Origin: Rhynchopus sp. YZ270_cl-10 | Lineage: Eukaryota; Euglenozoa; Diplonemea; Diplonemida; Diplonemidae | Direction: 5' to 3' | DNA length: 64,000 nucleotides | NCBI GenBank assembly: GCA_964035575.1 | Contig: OZ037924.1 | Span: 620,001-684,000, forward strand | In this document: in pieces, positions 20,991 through 29,782 of the stretch | How positions within the stretch are numbered: position 1 is the first letter of the stretch | Layout of the letters: each line of letters opens with the position of its first letter | Program-made: the position numbers and the translations under genes | The notes under the pieces: model-generated | The model's input: only the letters and a program-made list of their open reading frames with translations | Databases searched by the model: none | Told to the model about the DNA's origin: nothing

Positions 20991-21178
20991 GAGGCGCGTT
21001 CATCTTACAAATTTTCTTTGGGATTTTCTTCTTAGCTTTTCTTAGCTTTCTTTTGTTTGTTTAAGATGTGCATGCACGCGAGGTAGATTCATCTTTCAAT
21101 TTTTTTTTTCTTTCTTTAGCTCTGATCGGAGGAGGCGTTCATCATGGGCGTACTCCTTTCGAGTCCATTTTTATCAAG

Positions 21179-21220
21179 GTGACTAAGCATGAGAGGCTGG
21201 GGATCATCTTCTAAATTTTT
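21179..21220 (+). repeat. Short repeat family A copy
   Basis: GGTGACTAAGCATGAGAGGC, TGGGGATCATCTTCTAAA, then TTTTTCTTG and ATTAGATGTG. Confidence 0.7.
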
Positions 21221-22004
21221 CTTGTTATTAGATGTGCGCGCCGCAAGAGGCGTTCCATCTTTACGATTTTTGATTTTTGTTGCATTGAAAAGCCCTGGGG
21301 CGTGGACATTAAAAAGTGCATTTTTTTTTTTGCCACCTTTTTAAAAGAATCCTCGCCCCAAGGCTTGAACCTTGCTTTGTACGTTGACTTCCTGATATGT
21401 TGTTCGTTGTGTGGTATGGGAGGATACTGCGAACAGCGTGCACACTGTGCGAATTGCCTTTTTTTTTTACTTATTACCGTGCGAATTATCTTCTCTTCTT
21501 CTGGTGCCTCAGTTCGAGAAGCTGAGACGCATTTTACCAGTTACGCAGCAACCAGAACCCACCCCCCAAAAAAAAACCACCCCCAGACAACCAAGTAGCC
21601 AAGAGGGGACTTTTTTTTTTGATAAAAAAAGTATTGTATCGAAAGATGGTGTGATCGGAACTCAACTTCTCCGTACTTTCTCCCACCAGAGAGGGAACCA
21701 GAAAAAAATTCCTACACATCCCCCCAAATTTCCCCGTACTTTTCCCCCATCTGGTTTACGACCACACCAAAAAAAGAGCGACGATTTTCATTAGGGTTTT
21801 CCCTTTTGATTCTCTATAGCCGTGTTTTCCTCCCTCCCCCCTTCCTACTAACTTATTCTTTGGGAAAGACGAATACTATTTGAACAACACCACCCTCTCT
21901 CTCTTTTTATACCCACAAACCCCCTCCCTCTCCCCCCCCTTCCCCCACAGTTTTCCATCCATATTTACTCCCTCCCATCTCCTTTACAGAACCTGGGTCT
22001 TCAA

Positions 22005-22766
22005 ATGGAAGACACAACAGAAGATGCCCCTACCCCTACCCCCACCCCTGCAGTGCAGTTCAGAAAACGGGGAAGCAATGCTAAGGTAAAACGCAAGCGT
22101 GAAGAGTCAGCTGAGGATGAGGTGGAGGCTGAGGGGGTAGCAAGCACGCTTGATGTGGTGCGCGCTGCGCAGAAATTGAGAACGAGAGAGGTTTTGGCGA
22201 AGCGATCTGCATCGAGTGCTGCTATCAACGATGCGAACACAACGAAACCTGATGTGAACAACCCTTTAGCGCGTCCAGACACTGCGCCAGTAGTAGGTGG
22301 GCTGCGTGGGTTGACCGCTTCATTCAACGCAAATTCTGCAAAACGGTCGTCAAAAACGGTGCTCGCGGAGGCAGAGGAGAAGCGCAAAAGGGAGTTCATC
22401 GCTGCCGCCCTGCACACAGGGGAGGACGTAGTCGAAGACACCAAACGTGAGGTGGTGGTCAACGACCCAAGAGATTCGGTTCTTCTCCTCAACCCTGACC
22501 TGCTCTCATCGACTGTACACTCCAAACGGGTCTCAGAAACACCCATTGCCTCAGCAGGGTTGGAAGAGCTTGAGCTCCCCATGACGGACCGCCTCAAATC
22601 CGCTCGTGCCTCAGAAACTGCAAAGAACACAGCATTAAAAGGGGACGCGGCGGCGCGTGCCAACCAAAGCACCCACAGCTATTTCCAACCATCCCGTGCA
22701 CCAAAAGCAAAAGAACGGACCAAATCTGGAGACAGAGTCTTTTCGACGAAAAATACGGCAAAATAA
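22005..22766 (+). CDS. TLS1/C9orf78-like protein (spliceosome-associated family)
   Basis: 253 aa, predominantly charged and disordered. The order of features matches the TLS1/C9orf78 (Hep59) family: a basic start FRKRGSNAKVKRKRE with an acidic stretch, then LDVVRAAQKLRTRE, then a helical EAEEKRKREFIAAAL. The late block ASAGLEELELPMTDRLKSA corresponds to the family GIPEVDLGIDAKIKNI region and is followed by ARASETAKN. Known members associate with the spliceosome and are linked in fission yeast to splicing of shelterin transcripts. The match is by pattern rather than alignment, so it is tentative. Start codon 15 nt after a CCTTTACAG acceptor-like site. It ends 80 bp before the CCCCATA satellite. 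Confidence 0.6.
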   Translation: MEDTTEDAPTPTPTPAVQFRKRGSNAKVKRKREESAEDEVEAEGVASTLDVVRAAQKLRTREVLAKRSASSAAINDANTTKPDVNNPLARPDTAPVVGGLRGLTASFNANSAKRSSKTVLAEAEEKRKREFIAAALHTGEDVVEDTKREVVVNDPRDSVLLLNPDLLSSTVHSKRVSETPIASAGLEELELPMTDRLKSARASETAKNTALKGDAAARANQSTHSYFQPSRAPKAKERTKSGDRVFSTKNTAK

Positions 22767-22844
22767 TAATCTATCCAAAACCTGGAGCTACATTCGGGTA
22801 ATTACAAAACCTCTATCCTTTTTGTCACATTCTTGCTTTTTACC

Positions 22845-23144
22845 CCCCATACCCCATACCCCATACCCCATACCCCATACCCCATACCCCATACCCCATA
22901 CCCCATACCCCATACCCCATACCCCATACCCCATACCCCATACCCCATACCCCATACCCCATACCCCATACCCCATACCCCATACCCCATACCCCATACC
23001 CCATACCCCATACCCCATACCCCATACCCCATACCCCATACCCCATACCCCATACCCCATACCCCATACCCCATACCCCATACCCCATACCCCATACCCC
23101 CATACCCCATACCCCATACCCCCATACCCCATACCCCCATACCC
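22845..23144. repeat. CCCCATA heptanucleotide satellite
   Basis: About 36 essentially perfect head-to-tail CCCCATA units, followed by five or six variant units with extra C or dropped bases up to 23144. The G-rich strand, (TATGGGG)n, could form G-quadruplexes. It sits between two + strand genes and ends 22 bp before the next ATG. It stays open in several frames only because the unit contains no stop; it is not coding. Confidence 0.97.
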
Positions 23145-23166
23145 CCCTCTCTCAGACTACACAAAA

Positions 23167-24759
23167 ATGCTGAAACTAATATTTCTTGCTGTGTGCATTG
23201 CATCTGTGAATGGGGGATGTTCCACTGAAGGGGAATGCGGTGGGTGTATTAGCGACCACACATGCGGATGGTGCCAGATCGATGATGGGGGGTACTGCAC
23301 TAAAGGGGATATGATAGGTGCCTTTGATTTGTGCAATTCGACACATGCTAAGTACTACTATGGGTCATCTTGCTCGCATACGTTGGCATATAATCCTAGC
23401 GTGAGGGCAACTTTTGCGGCCGCGGTGATGCTGGCGTCGCTCTTTATTGCGCTCTTTGGGTACCGCTACATCATCTACATGCTGTGCACAGTGTCCTTCC
23501 TCTCCACCTGGTTGCTCTCTTTCGTCGTGCTTTCAAAGCTTTATTACTTCCTTGACATTCCCTACTCCGTCGCCCTCACCGTCACCCCGCCCATCCTGCT
23601 CTCCCTCACCACTGCGCTCCTGACGTACCTCTCCTACCTCGGGAAGCTGCACACCGTATTCTTCAAATTTGCGGTCTTCGAAATGGGGTTCCTCAACGGA
23701 GTGCTCTTGCTGGCTGCGCTGTTGGTGCTGAGAGTCGATTCGTCCTCTCTGGTTTCAGTGTTGTCAGACGCGATAGACTCAGATGTGGTCAATTTTATGG
23801 TGATATGGGCATTATGCATTATCCCAGGGTGTCTCCTTGGGTTCGGATGCGTTCGTGGAAATAGACGCCTTTTTATCTTTTGCGTTGCCAGCGTAGGGTC
23901 GGTGCTTGGGGTGCTGAGTCTGACCATCCTTTTGTTTGGTATTACAGATGACAAGAAGTTCCTGGAGCTGTCGGACGACGTGCAGCGGGTCTTGGTGACG
24001 CACACTGACAAAGGGTATGACGGCGAGGTGGGGCCGTGGCACCATGAGACGTACATCTTCTTTGCGCTGATCTGGGTGCTCTCTGTGGGAAGCTTCTTTA
24101 TACAAGACTGCATCACCGCGAGGAAGGGTCTGCGCCACCTCACAGTCAACGAAGCACGCTCACACCAAGTCGAATATGACATTGATGACCATGACCTATC
24201 ACGCTTCCGCCGCCCCGACCCCGTGACAGGTGATCTCCAAGAAATGAGTCTACAAGACACCGGTGCGACCATGGGGGACAACGACTCAGACTCGGACACA
24301 ATGGACGTCATCCGCTCTGCTCGCACCAGGGTGTCGGCAACACAGAATACACCTGGTGCGTTGCGTGCGTTGGCTGCTGTAGGGTTGTACAATATTGATT
24401 ATACTCCGGTTCCTCAGGCAAAGATCCGTAAGGACAAAAAGAAGAAAAAGAAGAAGAAGGCCAAGAAGGACAAGAAGCGTAAGGCAGAGTCGTCGTCGTC
24501 ATCCTCCTCCTCGGAGCCGTCGGAACACGCCGAGCTGACCCTCGAGGATCTGCCCATATCAGGTGACGTGCGTTACGCTCTTCTCACCAAGGTTGAGGTA
24601 GGGTACGAAGAAGGGACGAACATCGTCTGGTACCCTGCAGAGATTACAGGGTACAACTGCGATGACAAAACATATGCCGTGCGCTATGCAACAGGCGAGG
24701 TCAGCTATGGTGTGGTCGAAAGCTACATCAGGGACATTAGCCCCGAAAGCGACCCATAG
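23167..24759 (+). CDS. Secretory-pathway multi-TM protein: PSI domain, DUF4203/TMEM198-like core, Tudor-like tail
   Basis: 530 aa. A signal peptide (MLKLIFLAVCIASVNG) is followed by a Cys-rich PSI-type module at about 18-60 (CSTEGECGGC, CGWC, GGYC). Residues 78-335 hold about seven hydrophobic helices in an arrangement like the DUF4203/TMEM198 family. The following hydrophilic region includes a run of lysines (about 423-445) and a Ser run. The last 65 residues (VEVGYEEGTNIVWYPAEITG and on) resemble a Tudor/agenet-type small beta barrel. If that holds, the beta barrel would be cytoplasmic. The start was chosen for the signal peptide; upstream in-frame codons read through the satellite. An acceptor-like CTCTCTCAG ends 11 nt before the ATG. 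Function unknown. Confidence 0.82.
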   Translation: MLKLIFLAVCIASVNGGCSTEGECGGCISDHTCGWCQIDDGGYCTKGDMIGAFDLCNSTHAKYYYGSSCSHTLAYNPSVRATFAAAVMLASLFIALFGYRYIIYMLCTVSFLSTWLLSFVVLSKLYYFLDIPYSVALTVTPPILLSLTTALLTYLSYLGKLHTVFFKFAVFEMGFLNGVLLLAALLVLRVDSSSLVSVLSDAIDSDVVNFMVIWALCIIPGCLLGFGCVRGNRRLFIFCVASVGSVLGVLSLTILLFGITDDKKFLELSDDVQRVLVTHTDKGYDGEVGPWHHETYIFFALIWVLSVGSFFIQDCITARKGLRHLTVNEARSHQVEYDIDDHDLSRFRRPDPVTGDLQEMSLQDTGATMGDNDSDSDTMDVIRSARTRVSATQNTPGALRALAAVGLYNIDYTPVPQAKIRKDKKKKKKKKAKKDKKRKAESSSSSSSSEPSEHAELTLEDLPISGDVRYALLTKVEVGYEEGTNIVWYPAEITGYNCDDKTYAVRYATGEVSYGVVESYIRDISPESDP

Positions 24760-24954
24760 CACCGCTCATTTCTTATTTTTTTTAAAAAGGAGGTGACACT
24801 GTTCACGGCTTTGTTACTTCATTCGTTTCAACTAAGTAGTCCAGGGACTTTGGTGCATCTCACCAATCCTTCTTTTCTAGGTGTGAAGTGCGTTCATCTT
24901 ATAAGATTATTTTTTTCGTTCAATTTTGTCGGATTATGTGGGGACTGCAAAGCC

Positions 24955-25204
24955 CACGGTGCGGTAGTCAGATACCCTAGGCATACCTAGAAGGCGAATG
25001 CATATTCGGCCTATATTCGGATCCGAATATAGGCGTATATGCCATATTCGGATCCGAATGTAGGGCGAATACGAAATTCGCCTTCTAGGTATGCCTAGGG
25101 TTGTCACTAAACACAAATTAAACAAAATGACGGTCGCAAAGGTATCTCGCGGGCAATAAAGTTGTAAATAACATTGTTGTCATTTTGCTGACTACCGCAC
25201 CGTG
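24955..25204. mobile_element. Miniature TIR element (outer of a nested pair)
   Basis: The left end CACGGTGCGGTAGTCAG (24955-24971) is the exact reverse complement of CTGACTACCGCACCGTG (25188-25204). Length 250 bp with the inner element, about 124 bp without it. No coding capacity. Its terminus CACGGT is shared with several other repeats in the window. Confidence 0.8.
24975..25100. mobile_element. Miniature TIR element nested in the 24955-25204 element
   Basis: The 25-bp ends starting CCCTAGGCATACCTAG are exact inverted repeats (24975-24999 and 25076-25100). The core contains the perfect palindrome TATATTCGGATCCGAATATA and a second, partial one. Length 126 bp. A MITE-like insertion. Confidence 0.85.
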
Positions 25205-26379
25205 TCGGGAGGGGGTAGGGGTAGGGTGTACTTTAAAACCTTAACATCACTGTGTAGGGGGTAGGGGGGGTTGGAGCAAGGCGAAGGGAGCGGGAGAAAC
25301 AAGGTACAAAAACCCCCCCTCCCCCCGTCATTTTAAAAAGGTTTACAAACCTAAAAAAATACACCGAAGTTTTTACCACGGTTGTGTCTTTAAAGAAAAA
25401 TTCTGACTCCTTGCGTTTCGAATGAGATGTTGAAAGCAGTGGGCAGTTGCTAAGAGCGAGAAACATTGTCTAGGTTGGGATGTGTACGTTTTTTTGTTGC
25501 ATTTTCCAAACGTTTTTTGTCAAAACTCCTTTCCCCCTTACCATGCATGATGGCTGTTGAAAACAGTTGTTTAGGCAGTTGCTAAGAGCGAGACATTTCC
25601 CAAAATGTGTGTATGCAGCATAGTAGCTATTATCTTTTTGTTTTGTGCGATTGTGGAACCGAATAATGGTTTCCTCGTAGGTTCGTAGGGAGACTGACCC
25701 CCCTGTGTGTCCATCTTTCGTTTAAAGTCGACTTAGCAACGATTTGGCTTAGGGTTTATCTCATCAAATCTTTTTGTGAGGAGAGCTTTGTACCTGCTGT
25801 CCGCAGAGGTATTTCAAACTCTCGTCTTTTTCCCCCCGAAAGATTTTCATATGTGTTTTTTGTGCGTAATATATCAGGGCTTTATAATAACCCCTTGCCA
25901 TAAGGGAATATGGCTTAGTACTGGGGTGGCTCTGAATGTACCCGCAGGTGTTGCACATTCCATCTTTCCAAAAAAGAAAAATTATTTCCCTCTCCCTGAT
26001 CATTTTATTCTATCTAAAATCAGGCAGTTTTTTTATTAACCCTTTCAGTAGAAAAAGGGACCCCCTCAGACCCCCCCCCCCCTCAAAAACCCCCTGCAAG
26101 GAAAGATAGTGGCATTGTGTATTACGATTCTATGTTTAACCATCGAGAAGAGATTATGATAGTTGTGTGTTATTTTTTTCTGGAATCAGGCCAGCTTATT
26201 GCACACGGGAGAGCCCTGCCACATCCAAGGGGCATGAACTCGACTGAGATGCGTTTTAGCACGTTTCAACTACCATTTTCTTTTCTTCTCAGGCCTAAAG
26301 CTAAATAGGGGGGTCCGGGAGGCCAAATGTCCAAAAAGGGAGCAAATAAAGGGGGGGAATTGGGGGTACGTTTTTGGGC

Positions 26380-26885
26380 TCCAAAAGCCTCCATATTTGC
26401 ATTTTTGAGCTCAACCCAGTCTGCGGTGGGGTCAATATGAAAAAATGGACAAAATTTTAGTGACTTAAATTTTCGCAAAATATGAACCCATACTCGTAAA
26501 CAAGGGTCATTTTCAGGAAAATTCGGAAAATTCCGAGATTTGGAAGCAATTTTTCTCCTGAAAATCAGTGGGTTTTCAGCCCCAAAACATACCGCGATTG
26601 GAATTTCCGGAATCCGTCCGCACTGTGGTGGGGTCACTTTGCCGAAATGGCCAATTTTTTGGTTTTGGTCAAAATCCATGTGGGTAAAGAGGGCCAATGT
26701 AAATCCTGTATAGAATGACGTCTTGCATGAAAATGCGCGAAAACACCGGCATTTGCATTTCCGGAATTCGTCCGTTCTGTGGTGGGGTCAATTTGCCGAA
26801 ATGGACAAGTTCTTGGTTTTGGTCAAAACCCGTCAGTGTAAGGTAAAGGGGGCAAGTGTTTGCCTGTAGAAACTGGAAGGGAACA
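26380..26885 (+). repeat. Dispersed repeat with degenerate tandem units (copy 2)
   Basis: At least three units contain a (G/C)TGTGGTGGGGTCA block followed by AAATGG and GGTCAAAA. The last unit (26725-26880) matches 62-215 almost base for base. Each unit is roughly 130-190 bp. Confidence 0.8.
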
Positions 26886-26889
26886 GGCA

Positions 26890-26960
26890 GCGCCGCAGGC
26901 GCACGGTAACCAACTTTTTTTTTTTTTTCCTTTTCTTTTTTCTCCTCTTTCTTTTGACTT
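26890..26960 (+). repeat. Partial CACGGTACGC-type repeat
   Basis: GCGCCGCAGGCGC hairpin (26890-26902) fused to CACGGTAACCAAC and a long T/C tract, like 8028-8100. Confidence 0.65.
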
Positions 26961-27684
26961 TCCGAGCCAATTGCGTTCCACGGCGGGGTCACATGTACAT
27001 GCAAGTCCACTATGTGGTGGTCTTACTCAACAATATTAGAACTTCTGGTTTCTTAATGAAATCCCCGTACTGCAAAAAAAAACGTTCCTACCAAAACCCC
27101 CAAAAATCCCGGGATGAGGGATGGACTTTAGCGCGAGCCCTGGTGCCGCCGCAGGCGGCTTTTTTTTTTTCCAAACCATCCCAAAAAGGCTGTTTTTCGA
27201 CGATTTGACACTCGATCTTTTCATATATTTTTTTTACGGTCACTTTAGTCACCAAACTTACCCCCTAAGTAGCCTGCGGCCTTCGTGCAAATAAAGGGGG
27301 GGAACCAGTACTTTTTCTTCGTGCAAATAAAGGGGGGGAACTCATTTTCAAAAATGTCGGGAGAAAGGAGGCGATTTAGCTTTTGGCCTGTTTCTTCTTC
27401 TTCTCTTTTTTTTTTGCGTATTTTGGTTCTGATGGTAAAACATACATTCACAATACAGCCACCAATTACCCATAATCCTTAACAGTACAACACCCCCCCC
27501 TCATTGATGCGCTAAATGTGATAGAACGAAACCCCAATCCATTCATTGCATTTTCCCGCCCACAACTTCAGGGGGGGAGACACATTTTCATTTTCCTCCC
27601 AAAGGTTCAACAAACTCATACACAAAAAACTCCCCTTTTTTTTTATCCCCAAATCGAATTTGAAAAAAAAATAGTCTTTTAAAA

Positions 27685-28742
27685 ATGGAGAATATGTTTT
27701 ACGGAGAGGATCTGAAGCAGCATGAGGTGCATGAAGGGCAGATCTTGTCGTTGAACAAGCTGTGGGAGAGGCGGATGCAGAGCGTGCAGGATGACGCTGC
27801 AACGTCTGAGGCAATGTTAAAGGCAGAGATCGCACGCTTGCAGGCAGCGGTGAAGGTGGAAAAGCTCCGTGGCGTGGAGGAAAGAAAGAAACTGGTCGAC
27901 GGCATCTGCGACCACGTGTCCCGCCACAGCTTCGACGGTAACACCTCAGTCCCCTTTCTCCTACACAACCTCGAGAAAATGACCAACGGCCTCGTCCTCC
28001 CTGCACAACGCCTCGGTGCGTCCACCCCATCTGCCGTCTCCGTCACACCAAGCAGAAACAACAAACGCCTCCGGGGGTCCGAGGTATGATTGAAACAGTT
28101 TTATTTAAAAGTAAAGAACTCCGGGGAAATGACATCATCCCTGACAACAAACTTTGTAGAAACCAGCGCAGCTGATGCTGTGCGATAACGAATATGATAA
28201 GGTGACTAAGCTTAGGATCATCTTACAAACTTTTCTTTAAATGCACCGCATCAATGTGGCATCCTCTCTGACGTTAAATCAGCGAATCAAAATGGGTCCA
28301 AATTAGAGGGGGGTTTTTTTTGAGTGTTTTTTCTAGTGGAGACTGGAGGCAAAATAACCAACTCAACAGATTTAAGAAGGGTGAGGGGTAGTATCAGTAT
28401 CAAATGTGACATATGTCACGTAAGAGAGACCATCGCGTTTGTCTGCGGTGACAGTGTTTAGTATAGTGGAGCACACTCCAGGGTGGCTACATTAATATAA
28501 CCAAAATTTCAAAAACTACAACAATAATAACAACACAAAAAGTTTAAAGACCACCAAAACAAAAAACGAGCACAAAGCAAAGACAACAACTTTCATTCAA
28601 ACCACCACAACACAACCCTACCTAACAGCAAACGAAGGCCGCGGGGTTCGAGCACGGTAAGGCGGTGAAGCGCACTGCGCTCGCCTTCGACAGCACAGTG
28701 GTTGAAGTACCAAAGCCTGAACGGATCAGGCCGGAGTCTTGA
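27685..28742 (+). CDS. Small helical protein of unknown function, two exons
   Basis: 170 aa from exon 1 (27685-28083) and exon 2 (28629-28742). Exon 1 encodes a long charged helix (residues 20-75, for example AEIARLQAAVKVEKLRGVEE) with coiled-coil character, then VPFLLHNLEKM and a Ser/Pro/Arg-rich linker. Exon 2 was found by reading past the GTATGA donor: it starts QTKAAGFEHGKAV and ends PKPERIRPES before a TGA. The junction is phase 0, and exon 2 is clearly coding in composition. Without splicing the protein would end one codon after the donor. I do not recognise the family. Confidence 0.75.
28201..28240 (+). repeat. Short repeat family A copy with collapsed loop
   Basis: GGTGACTAAGCTTAGGATCA then TCTTACAAACTTTTCTTT. 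The loop between the CTAAG and CTTAG arms is missing. Confidence 0.7.
28458..28515 (+). repeat. Short repeat family E copy
   Basis: AGTGGAGCACACTCCAGGG then TGGCTACATTAATATAACC and AAAATTTCAAAAAC. Confidence 0.75.
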
Positions 28743-29119
28743 ATGGAAGGGGGGTCGATGCCTTCTTCCTTTTTTTAAAAGGATGCTTATTTGGGGTGAA
28801 AACGCAATTCCTTTGCGCCAAAGGAATTGTTCTCACCTTCTAGAATATTTGCGGGTCTGGCAACAAAGGGGTGCTTATTAGATATTAGCCTTTATTTTTG
28901 CTGATTTTTTGGCATTTTTTTTTGGGCGCAGAACCAAACCCCGGGATTTAGTCTCGGGGGGCATTTTTTTGGTTTATCTGTGTTTTTTTTGGTGATCACA
29001 ATTTTTTTTTTTTTGTGCCCTTTTTTTTTTTTCTTTCTTCGGGTTTCTCAAAATGCATATAATGTTCTCTGCCCCCCTTCCCCTTCCCCCCGTTTTATTC
29101 TCTGCATTTTTTTGTTTTT

Positions 29120-29190
29120 TTTTTGAAAAATTGTTGGAGTAGTGTAGTTGCCTCGGTTGTGGCCACAGTTGTGCAATCTCCACTGTCCAA
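29120..29190 (-). repeat. Inverted copy of the 7384-7445 repeat
   Basis: TTGGAGTAGTGTAGTTGCCT, CGGTTGTGGCCACAGTTG and TGCAATCTCCACTGTCC. The reverse complement matches 7384-7445. Confidence 0.7.
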
Positions 29191-29252
29191 AAAGTTTTTT
29201 TTGTGCCAAATTGTTAGTTCTCTCCCCTTGAGAGGGGGGGGTTTTTTTTTTT

Positions 29253-29330
29253 GGGGTTCGATAACCCGCGGAGTGTCAGTGCCTGCGTCACAGAGGCGTT
29301 TTTTGCACTATCAACTTCACTTTTTTTATT
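29253..29330 (+). repeat. Short repeat family B copy with T-arm-like block
   Basis: GGGGTTCGATAACCCGCGGA then GTGTCAGTGCCTGCGTCAC, GAGGCGTTTT and TGCACTATCAACTTCAC. It shares the shortened middle with 43574-43636. Confidence 0.75.
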
Positions 29331-29667
29331 GTACGCCAATAGAAATATTGCAGAACCGACGATGCTGCGTTTTGTCAGAGCGGGATGGGCCTTTGAAAAA
29401 CATAGGGTTTAAGTGGAAATCTCCACCCTTGAATCCGTTTTTTCCAGCATGATAAACGATAGTGGTAAAAAGATGGTGTAAAAAAGGAGGTGTTTTTTTT
29501 CATCTTTGCAAAGCGTTTTCATTTGTGTTTGGCCCCAATCGTTTTGAACGTTGAAGCGTGTTGTTGTTTTTTAGCTATATCATGTGTGCGTCTCCTTCCC
29601 CCCTCACCCTATTTTCTTGGCATCCAATTTATCATTTCATTGAGGGGAGGGGGTATGTATGTGTATG

Positions 29668-29782
29668 CACGACGGTGAAGTAAATGACTTGACTTGTGGT
29701 TTTACTTTGTGGTGTTTCACCGTTGTAAACCGTGAAAATCACAAGTAAAACCACAAATCAAGTTATGTACTTCACCGTCGTG
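29668..29782. repeat. Foldback / MITE-like inverted repeat, 115 bp
   Basis: The left arm CACGACGGTGAAGTAAATGA continues through TTGTGGTTTTACTT, and the right arm is its near-perfect reverse complement ending CTTCACCGTCGTG. A short loop lies around CACCGTTGTAAACCGTG. The right flank continues TACCGTGGCGCC, so the end reads CACGGTACACGACGG in reverse. Confidence 0.8.

Larger units (their letters stand above)
20407..22004. other. Gene-free spacer
   Basis: Contains family A copies (20931-20990 and 21179-21220), a TTGTTT-rich stretch and C-rich leader sequence before 22005. The leader contains CCTTTACAG at 21981-21989, 15 nt before the next ATG. No gene supported. Confidence 0.65.
24760..27684. 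other. Gene-free spacer with nested TIR elements and dispersed repeats
   Basis: Contains nested miniature elements (24955-25204), G-rich tracts (25205-25300), a repeated GGCAGTTGCTAAGAGCGAGA motif (25441 and 25573), and the dispersed GTGGTGGGGTCA repeat (26380-26885). It also has a CACGGTAACC/GC-hairpin fragment (26890-26960), a GC hairpin at 27145-27159 and two GTGCAAATAAAGGGGGG repeats (27285-27345). No gene supported. Confidence 0.65.
28084..28628 (+). other. Spliceosomal intron of the 27685 gene
   Basis: Starts GTATGA and ends CTACCTAACAG, with a good branch-like CTAAC 6 nt before the end. Length 545 bp, phase 0. It carries a family A copy (28201-28240) and a family E copy (28458-28515). 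Confidence 0.8.

Noticed and set aside
22657-23166. Reading frame extending the membrane-protein gene upstream through the CCCCATA satellite
   Set aside because: The satellite is open in several frames on both strands because its unit has no stop. The ATG at 23167 gives a clear signal peptide right after an acceptor-like site.
28620-28780. Possible structured RNA (GC-rich block with GGGGTTCGAG)
   Set aside because: It reads as an in-phase coding exon after a branch-like CTAAC and AG, so a protein exon explains it better.
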